Of a stretch of 33,204 bases of DNA, positions 28,391-33,204 are shown piece after piece. The notes under the pieces are model-generated. The model was not told the origin of the DNA. It was given only the letters and a program-made list of their open reading frames with translations, and ran no database searches. The translations under genes were made by a program, and so were the position numbers. The stretch spans positions 1 through 33,204 of the forward strand of contig JACQGM010000423.1 of NCBI GenBank assembly GCA_016199585.1, in the 5' to 3' direction. Source of the DNA: Armatimonadota bacterium. Its GTDB lineage: Bacteria > Armatimonadota > JAAZEB01. How positions within the stretch are numbered: position 1 is the first letter of the stretch; each line of letters begins with the position of its first letter.

Positions 28391-29085
28391 CAGTGGTCGT
28401 CCTCACGCGCCTTTGGGTCGCCGGCGGCATCCTCCACTTCGGCGGCGAGGATGCCGCGGCGGATCGCATAGCGCACCAGGTCCACCTGGGTGCGCAAGCC
28501 CAGCTTGCGCATCATGTTGGCGCGGTGGATCTCCACGGTGCGCGGGCTGATGAAGAGGCGCGCGCCGGTCTGCGCGTTCGTCAGTCCTTCCGCGGCGAGG
28601 TGCAGCACTTCACGCTCGCGCCCGCTGAGCGATTCGTAGAGATCCAGCTCCGGGCTGGTCCCGCGTTCGGCGTAGGCCTCGATGGCGCGTTGAGCCAGCG
28701 ACGGGCTCAGGAAACGCCGGCCCTGCGCCGCCTCCCGGATGGCGTGGATCAGTTGGTCGGGAGTGGCATCCTTGAGGACGTAGGCCGTCGCCCCGGCGCG
28801 GAGCGCCTCAGTGACGTAGGCTTCGCGCGAGTGCATCGAAAGGATGACCACGCGGGTGAGCGGAGAGCGCTCCCTGACTTGCCGGATCACCTCCAGGCCG
28901 TGGATGCCGGGCATTCCGAGATCCAGCACGAGTACGCACGGCTTGACGCGCTCGACAATACGGATCGCCTCGACTCCGTCCCCGGCCTCCCCCACCACCT
29001 CGATATCGCTCTGAGCTGCGAGCAGCACACGAAGACCCTCGCGGACGATGTGATGGTCTTCCGCGAGTACGGTAGTAATCGCCAC
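28390..29085 (-). CDS. NarL/FixJ-family response regulator with LuxR-type HTH
   Basis: A 231-aa transcription factor. The receiver domain (1-120) has Glu9-Asp10 in VLAEDHHIVREGL, phospho-acceptor Asp55 in VLVLDLGMPGIHG and Lys in YVLKDATPDQL. The LuxR helix-turn-helix (about 150-210) reads LSGREREVLHLAAEGLTNAQ, then LFISPRTVEIHRANMMRKLG. The GTG start at 29085 follows GGGAGGTG. A longer upstream frame has no receiver similarity. It is the first gene of the LuxR-HPt-DUF2625 unit, downstream of the kinase and receiver genes in the same direction. Target genes are unknown. Confidence 0.93.
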   Translation of the reverse strand: MAITTVLAEDHHIVREGLRVLLAAQSDIEVVGEAGDGVEAIRIVERVKPCVLVLDLGMPGIHGLEVIRQVRERSPLTRVVILSMHSREAYVTEALRAGATAYVLKDATPDQLIHAIREAAQGRRFLSPSLAQRAIEAYAERGTSPELDLYESLSGREREVLHLAAEGLTNAQTGARLFISPRTVEIHRANMMRKLGLRTQVDLVRYAIRRGILAAEVEDAAGDPKAREDDH

Positions 29086-29143
29086 GGTGTCACACCTCCC
29101 GGTTCGGAGAGTCCCCACCGGCGAGGGGGCATAGGGACCCTTC

Positions 29144-29201
29144 GCCGCCGCTGTTTTCGCCAGCGGCGGCGCGCCTCCTGCCCGGCTATCGAGAGGCGCG
29201 C
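29144..29201 (-). terminator. Two strong hairpins between the kinase unit and the NarL-type gene
   Basis: GCCGCCGCTG (29144-29153) pairs with CAGCGGCGGC (29161-29170), a 10-bp stem. GCGCGCCTC (29169-29177) pairs with GAGGCGCGC (29193-29201), a 9-bp stem. They share two bases, so they may be alternative folds. Terminator or attenuator are both possible. I see no other gene or clear promoter in 29086-29377. Confidence 0.5.
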
Positions 29202-29377
29202 GCGGCGCACAGGGGATTCCCCACGCCCAGTTACGTGCAGGTACGGATATATGTCCCACCGAACATAGGCCATGATAGAAGCAAGGGTGCTTGCAGCCTT
29301 CTCGTGGGCAGATGAGGAGGCTGCGGGCACTGTAAACCACCGGAGAGAAGAGCGATGGCCGACAAGCAACAGGCCAC

Positions 29378-29764
29378 TCACCCACTCTCCCAAAGACGCC
29401 GCACTTCATCGGAGAGCGCCATCGGATCGAAAGGCTTGGTGATGACGCCCAGGGCGCCCAACTCACGGTAGCGCGCCACCTCGTGCGGCTGCGCCTTCGC
29501 CGTCACGAAGACCACCGGCGTCTCCGCCGTGCTCGGCAAGCCGCGCAGGGCCTTCAACGTCGTCGGGCCATCCATGCCCGGCATCATCACGTCGAGCAGG
29601 ACCAGCTCGGGGCCGAACTCCGGCGCCACCTGCAGCGCCTCCGCCCCGGAGCCGCACACTCGAACCGTGAAACCTCCCACGACCTCAAGTGCCAGCCGCG
29701 CTACCTCCTGAATGTCCGGCTCGTCCTCGACGAAGAGGATGCGGGTCAGCGTTTGCTTCGGCAT
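29378..29764 (-). CDS. Single-domain response regulator
   Basis: A 128-aa receiver without output domain. Acidic residues are in ILFVEDEPDIQE, the phospho-acceptor is Asp58 in LVLLDVMMPGMDGPTTL, and the Lys is in GVITKPFDPMALSDEV. GGGAGGG lies 7 nt before the ATG. It begins 18 bp after the hybrid kinase stop, so it is cotranscribed and probably a target of that kinase. Confidence 0.94.
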   Translation of the reverse strand: MPKQTLTRILFVEDEPDIQEVARLALEVVGGFTVRVCGSGAEALQVAPEFGPELVLLDVMMPGMDGPTTLKALRGLPSTAETPVVFVTAKAQPHEVARYRELGALGVITKPFDPMALSDEVRRLWESG

Positions 29765-29782
29765 CGGGTTCCCTCCCGGCGA

Positions 29783-32700
29783 TCAACAGCCGTTGCGGAT
29801 CACCGAGGTGATCGTCTCCAACAACTCCGCGTTCGTCGTGCGCGACTTCACCAGCGTCGCCGCCACCTCTCGGACCAACTGCGGCTCCACTTCCCGCGCC
29901 GAGAAGATGACCACGGGAGTGGTGGGCTCGCCATGCCGATGGAGCAGAGGGAGGATCTCCAGCCCCGATCCGTCGGCAAGGGCCAGGTCGAGGAGCACCA
30001 GGTCGTAGCGCTCCCGCGAGAGCCAGTCGCGCGCCGTGCCAAGGTCCGCCGCCGGCACCACGTCGGCCACGTCTTCCAGGATCATCGAGACGAGGCTGAG
30101 GATGTCGGCGTCGTCTTCGATGTGCAGGATGAGCGGGCGGCGACCCGAGCGGGCGCGGACGGCATCGCGCAGCGCAGCGGCGAGGCGGTCCTGGTCAATC
30201 GGCTTCTCCAACCAGTCTACCACGGCCAGGGCATCGCCGTTGAGTAGCTGCCGCCCGGTGGAAGCGACGACCGAGACGACGACTACCGGCAAGTACTGCG
30301 TGTACTCCTGCGTGCGCAGCTCGCGGATGAGCGAGAGCCCGTCCTGGCCCGGCAGGAGGATGTCCACGGTCATGGCGGCGTAGGGCGTGCGGGCGAGGGC
30401 CGCCTTCGCCTGCTCCGCGTCGTAGGCGGTGTCGGCCTCAAAGCCGGCCTGGTCGAGCATCATCCGCAGGAGATTGGCCACGTCGGCATCGTCTTCCACC
30501 ACCAGGATGCGCGGCCGCGCGGATGGGCGAGGCTCCGGCCGCGCAGCGGGGATCTCCTGCCACACCGGCAGATCGAAGAAGAAGGTAGTGCCGGCGCCCG
30601 TTTCCGTCTCGAACCCGATCTGGCCGCCGTGCCGGTCTATGATCGCCTTGCTGATGCTCAAGCCGAGGCCGGTGCCCCCCTTCTGGCGCGAGTCCGAGGC
30701 GTCGGCCTGGGCGAACTTCTGGAAGACCTGCTCCCGGAATCCGTCTGGAATGCCCGGCCCTCGGTCGCTGACGCTCACGCGCACGGCGTGGTGGAGCTGC
30801 GCGATGCCCACCGTCACCACGCCCCCGTGAGGAGAGAACTTTGCCGCGTTGGAGATGAGGTTCGCCATCACCTGGCTGAGGCGGTCGTCATCCCCGAGCA
30901 CGCGCGCCCCGGCGGCCTCGTCTTCCAAAGCGATGCTCACGCCGAACTGGCGGGCGTAGGCTTCATTCGCCTCGAGGGCGCTCCGGACGAGAGGCGCGAT
31001 CGCCACGGGGCGCATCCGGAACTCCATCCGCCCCGACTCGATCTTCTCGATGTCGAGGATGTCGTTGATCAAGCGCACCAGGCGATCGCTGTTGTTCAGC
31101 GCGATGCTCACCAGGCTGCGGGCTTGCGCCGGCAGCTCTCCCACGACGCCGCCCTCCACCAGCCCGAGCGCGCCCCGGATTGACGTGAGCGGCGTGCGCA
31201 GCTCGTGGCTTACGGTGGAGATGAACTCGTTCTTCATGCGATCGATCGCCTTGCGCTCGCTGATGTCCTGCTTGATTGCGATGAAGTGGGTCACCTGCCC
31301 CTGCGCATCGCGGACGGGAGTGACAGTCATCTCCTCGGCGTAGTGATGGCCGTCCTTGTGGCGGTTGGTCAGCTCCCCGCGCCAGGAACGTCCCGCGAGG
31401 ATCGTCTCCCACATCTCCCGGTAGAACGCTGCGCCCTGGCACCCGGACTTCAGGAGGCGTGGCGTCTGCCCGACGACCTCCTCGGGCGAGTAGCCGGTGA
31501 GGCGGGTGAAAGCGGGATTGGCCCACTGGATGGTGCCGTCACCGCCGGTGATCATGATGGCGTTATCGGCGGCTTCGAGGGCGGCCGCCTGAAGGCACAG
31601 GTGTTCCTCGGCCAGGACGCGCTGTGTAATGTCGCGGACGGTCACCACGAACTGCGGCTCCGCGTCGCTCCGCTCGCCCTTGCGGGCCGCAGAGAGTTCG
31701 AACCACCGGCGGCCGTCCGGCACGTCCAGGGAGTAGACGGCGCCATGATGGTGGCCCGTCTCGGCCGCCTCCTGGAGCGCCCGGGTGATGATCCGACTGG
31801 CCTCTCCGGGGAGCACCTCGTCGATCCGCCTACCAAGGAAGACCTCGGGCGGAGCATAGAGCGCCTGCTCCTGCGGCGCGTGGCAGCTCTGGATCCTCCC
31901 TCCCGCATCCACCTCGAACATGAGGTCGGGCACCGCCCGCAGGGTGGCCTGCAGGCGGTCGAGCGTCTCGTGCAGGGCTGCCTCCGCGCGGCGGCGCTCG
32001 GTCATGTCGCGGGCGATGGCGGACGCGCCCACGATCTCGCCTTCCGCGTTCCGCACCGGCGATACGGTGAGCGAGACGTCCACGCGCGTGCCATCCTTGC
32101 GCACGCGAACGGTCTCGTGGTGCTCGACGCGCTCCCCCCGGGCGATGCGCCCCAGGATTGCGAGGGTTTCAGCCGCCCGGTCGGGAGTGACAACGATGCT
32201 GATCGGGCGGCCGCGGACTTCCTCGGCCGCGTAGCCGTACAGCCGCTCGGCCGCCGTGTTCCAACTGCGGATGATACCGTCCAGCGTCTTGCCGATGATC
32301 GCGTCGTTTGAGGACTCGACAATCGCGGCGAGTTCAACGACGGCGTCTTCCGCCTGCTTCCCCTCGCTGGCATCGGCCTGATCCAGCCACGCCGCGTTGG
32401 CCTCGCGCTCGGCCCACGCGCCCAGGTCGCGCAGCGTCTCCAGGTCCCCCGGGGCCATCTGCCGCGGCTTCACGTCGGCGATGCAGAGCGCGCCGATCCG
32501 GCTGCCGTCCAGGGCGTGGAGCGGCTGGCCTGCATAGAAACGAACACACGGCGCCCCGGTGACCATCGGGTTGCCGGCGAAGCGGGGGTCGAGCCGCGTG
32601 TCCGCCACCACGAGCGTCTCATCCTCTGCGATGGCGTGCGCGCAGAAGGAGAGATCGCGCGGTATCTCACACACCGCCACGCCCACTTGCGACTTGATCC

Positions 32701-32872
32701 ACTGGCGGCGCTCGTCCACCAACGAAACCGCGGCCATCGGCACCGCGAAAACGCGCGCGGCCAGGCGCGTGATCCGGTCGAACCGCTCCTCCGTGGGCGT
32801 GTCCAGGATACCAAGGGCGCGCAGCGCGGCGACCCGGCGGCGCTCATCAGGCGGCAGGCTGGGCTGGCTCAT
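29783..32872 (-). CDS. Hybrid sensor histidine kinase: GAF-PAS-PAS-PAS-HisKA-HATPase-REC-REC
   Basis: A 1029-aa soluble multi-sensor kinase with no transmembrane segment. The GAF domain is about 20-160 (FDRITRLAARVFAVPMAAVS, LSFCAHAI), and three PAS domains lie at about 178-298, 302-424 and 427-545. HisKA has His556 in STVSHELRTPLTSIRGALG. The ATPase has NLISNAAKF, VSDRGPGIPDGF and GGTGLGLSISK. REC1 has Asp837 (TVDILLPGQDG) and REC2 has Asp962 (LVLLDLALADGSG). None of the PAS domains has the NCRFLQ motif of LOV photoreceptors. The ATG at 32872 follows GGGAG and a consensus promoter; a longer open frame reads through the promoter and is rejected. It has no HPt of its own; a separate HPt gene lies 1.4 kb downstream. 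Confidence 0.95.
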   Translation of the reverse strand: MSQPSLPPDERRRVAALRALGILDTPTEERFDRITRLAARVFAVPMAAVSLVDERRQWIKSQVGVAVCEIPRDLSFCAHAIAEDETLVVADTRLDPRFAGNPMVTGAPCVRFYAGQPLHALDGSRIGALCIADVKPRQMAPGDLETLRDLGAWAEREANAAWLDQADASEGKQAEDAVVELAAIVESSNDAIIGKTLDGIIRSWNTAAERLYGYAAEEVRGRPISIVVTPDRAAETLAILGRIARGERVEHHETVRVRKDGTRVDVSLTVSPVRNAEGEIVGASAIARDMTERRRAEAALHETLDRLQATLRAVPDLMFEVDAGGRIQSCHAPQEQALYAPPEVFLGRRIDEVLPGEASRIITRALQEAAETGHHHGAVYSLDVPDGRRWFELSAARKGERSDAEPQFVVTVRDITQRVLAEEHLCLQAAALEAADNAIMITGGDGTIQWANPAFTRLTGYSPEEVVGQTPRLLKSGCQGAAFYREMWETILAGRSWRGELTNRHKDGHHYAEEMTVTPVRDAQGQVTHFIAIKQDISERKAIDRMKNEFISTVSHELRTPLTSIRGALGLVEGGVVGELPAQARSLVSIALNNSDRLVRLINDILDIEKIESGRMEFRMRPVAIAPLVRSALEANEAYARQFGVSIALEDEAAGARVLGDDDRLSQVMANLISNAAKFSPHGGVVTVGIAQLHHAVRVSVSDRGPGIPDGFREQVFQKFAQADASDSRQKGGTGLGLSISKAIIDRHGGQIGFETETGAGTTFFFDLPVWQEIPAARPEPRPSARPRILVVEDDADVANLLRMMLDQAGFEADTAYDAEQAKAALARTPYAAMTVDILLPGQDGLSLIRELRTQEYTQYLPVVVVSVVASTGRQLLNGDALAVVDWLEKPIDQDRLAAALRDAVRARSGRRPLILHIEDDADILSLVSMILEDVADVVPAADLGTARDWLSRERYDLVLLDLALADGSGLEILPLLHRHGEPTTPVVIFSAREVEPQLVREVAATLVKSRTTNAELLETITSVIRNGC

Positions 32873-32920
32873 CGTCTCCCGTCCGTCCGGGGTCCTGACC
32901 CCCGGGCTCGTGCCGATTAC

Positions 32921-32949
32921 ATTATAGCGCCCCGGGCGCGCGAGTGCAA
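32921..32949 (-). promoter_or_regulatory. Sigma-70 promoter of the hybrid kinase operon
   Basis: On the minus strand TTGCAC (32949-32944), 17 bp, TATAAT (32926-32921). The -10 is consensus and the leader is about 40 nt. Confidence 0.75.
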
Positions 32950-33204
32950 CGGTGGTTGTTGGCAGCCCAGCGGCTCCGCCCCGGGAGGCGAAGAAGATCC
33001 CGGGCGAGCGGCACGCGCCGGTTCCCCGACCGCACCACAGGCACTCAGAGCCTCGAAGTCGCAGAGCCTGGTGCGCCACCTCTGTCGTAACGTACCGTAT
33101 CGCCCACTTGGGTTGCCAGAGGAGATCGCCTCCTCCCTGTACTACTAACTTGTTTTCCGCTACCCCCCGGATGAGGTTTGACCGGACGCTCGGTTGGGGC
33201 ACAA
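32950..33204. other. Upstream flank of the kinase gene, no feature supported
   Basis: The sequence is open in one minus-strand frame that runs into the kinase. That frame crosses the promoter, has no ribosome-binding site at its start and does not resemble a known domain. No tRNA, repeat or terminator was found. Confidence 0.4.

Noticed and set aside
31300-31590. LOV photosensor in the third PAS domain of the hybrid kinase
   Set aside because: The segment reads TPRLLKSGCQG and lacks the NCRFLQ flavin-binding Cys motif.
32873-33202. N-terminal extension of the hybrid kinase by about 110 residues
   Set aside because: It would translate through a TTGCAC-17-TATAAT promoter, and the GAF domain is complete from 32872 with GGGAG upstream.

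Overview
The window looks like chromosomal DNA from a high-GC, diderm-type bacterium, most likely Armatimonadota. The main taxonomic clue is a prepilin-type protein with a [21 protein letters not shown]-terminus followed by [16 protein letters not shown], a late H-x9-DG motif, and a LacI-type regulator coupled to it. That combination is very common in Armatimonadota as I know the group. A secretin, a BepA-like protease and Tat/lipoprotein signals point to an outer membrane. Assignment is by pattern recognition only.

Layout. (1) 1-6.9 kb, mostly minus strand: partial gyrA with a repeat-rich 5' leader, a small unknown ORF, a LacI-regulator/pilin pair behind a near-consensus promoter and operator, a XerD-like recombinase, and infC-rpmI-rplT. 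(2) 7-9 kb, plus: glycerate kinase and a sugar isomerase/epimerase-like TIM barrel. (3) 9-18 kb, an envelope redox/secretion block: a large diheme cytochrome c peroxidase-like protein, a subtilisin-like protease (minus), two overlapping multicopper-oxidase genes whose copper ligands are complementary, and a secretin (minus). (4) 18.3-23.5 kb: a GYD-domain protein, then a CHASE2-adenylate cyclase / M48-TPR-BamE-like protein / receiver operon. (5) 23.5-27.3 kb: a Met-rich lipoprotein, a two-TM protein, a thioredoxin-TPR protein, and an isocitrate/isopropylmalate dehydrogenase family enzyme. (6) 27.3-32.9 kb, minus: a GAF-PAS3-hybrid histidine kinase with a receiver, then a NarL-type regulator, an HPt protein and a DUF2625-like protein, together the parts of a phosphorelay.

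The most interesting signal is in block 3. Three separate transcription units (diheme peroxidase, multicopper oxidase pair, secretin) each have a sequence of the form GTTTGG-N14/15-GGGTA(T/A) 130-240 bp upstream of the start codon. This resembles promoters of the SigB/SigF general-stress sigma family, while at least six other genes here have ordinary TTGACA/TATAAT-like promoters. The multicopper pair looks like one oxidase split over two translationally coupled genes. The first has a twin-arginine signal and four trinuclear-site His but a degenerate type-1 site. The second has no signal peptide but has the type-1 site and the other four His. I infer a heteromeric oxidase exported as a folded complex, co-regulated with a peroxidase and a secretin.

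The intergenic DNA also carries several unrelated short repeat families: 3x GAAACAT(T/G), a perfect palindrome of GTTCAAC/GTTGAAC units, a GTGATGGGTGACG hairpin, a CAGGCG-AGA-CGCCTG hairpin, and a 49-bp direct repeat in the gyrA leader.
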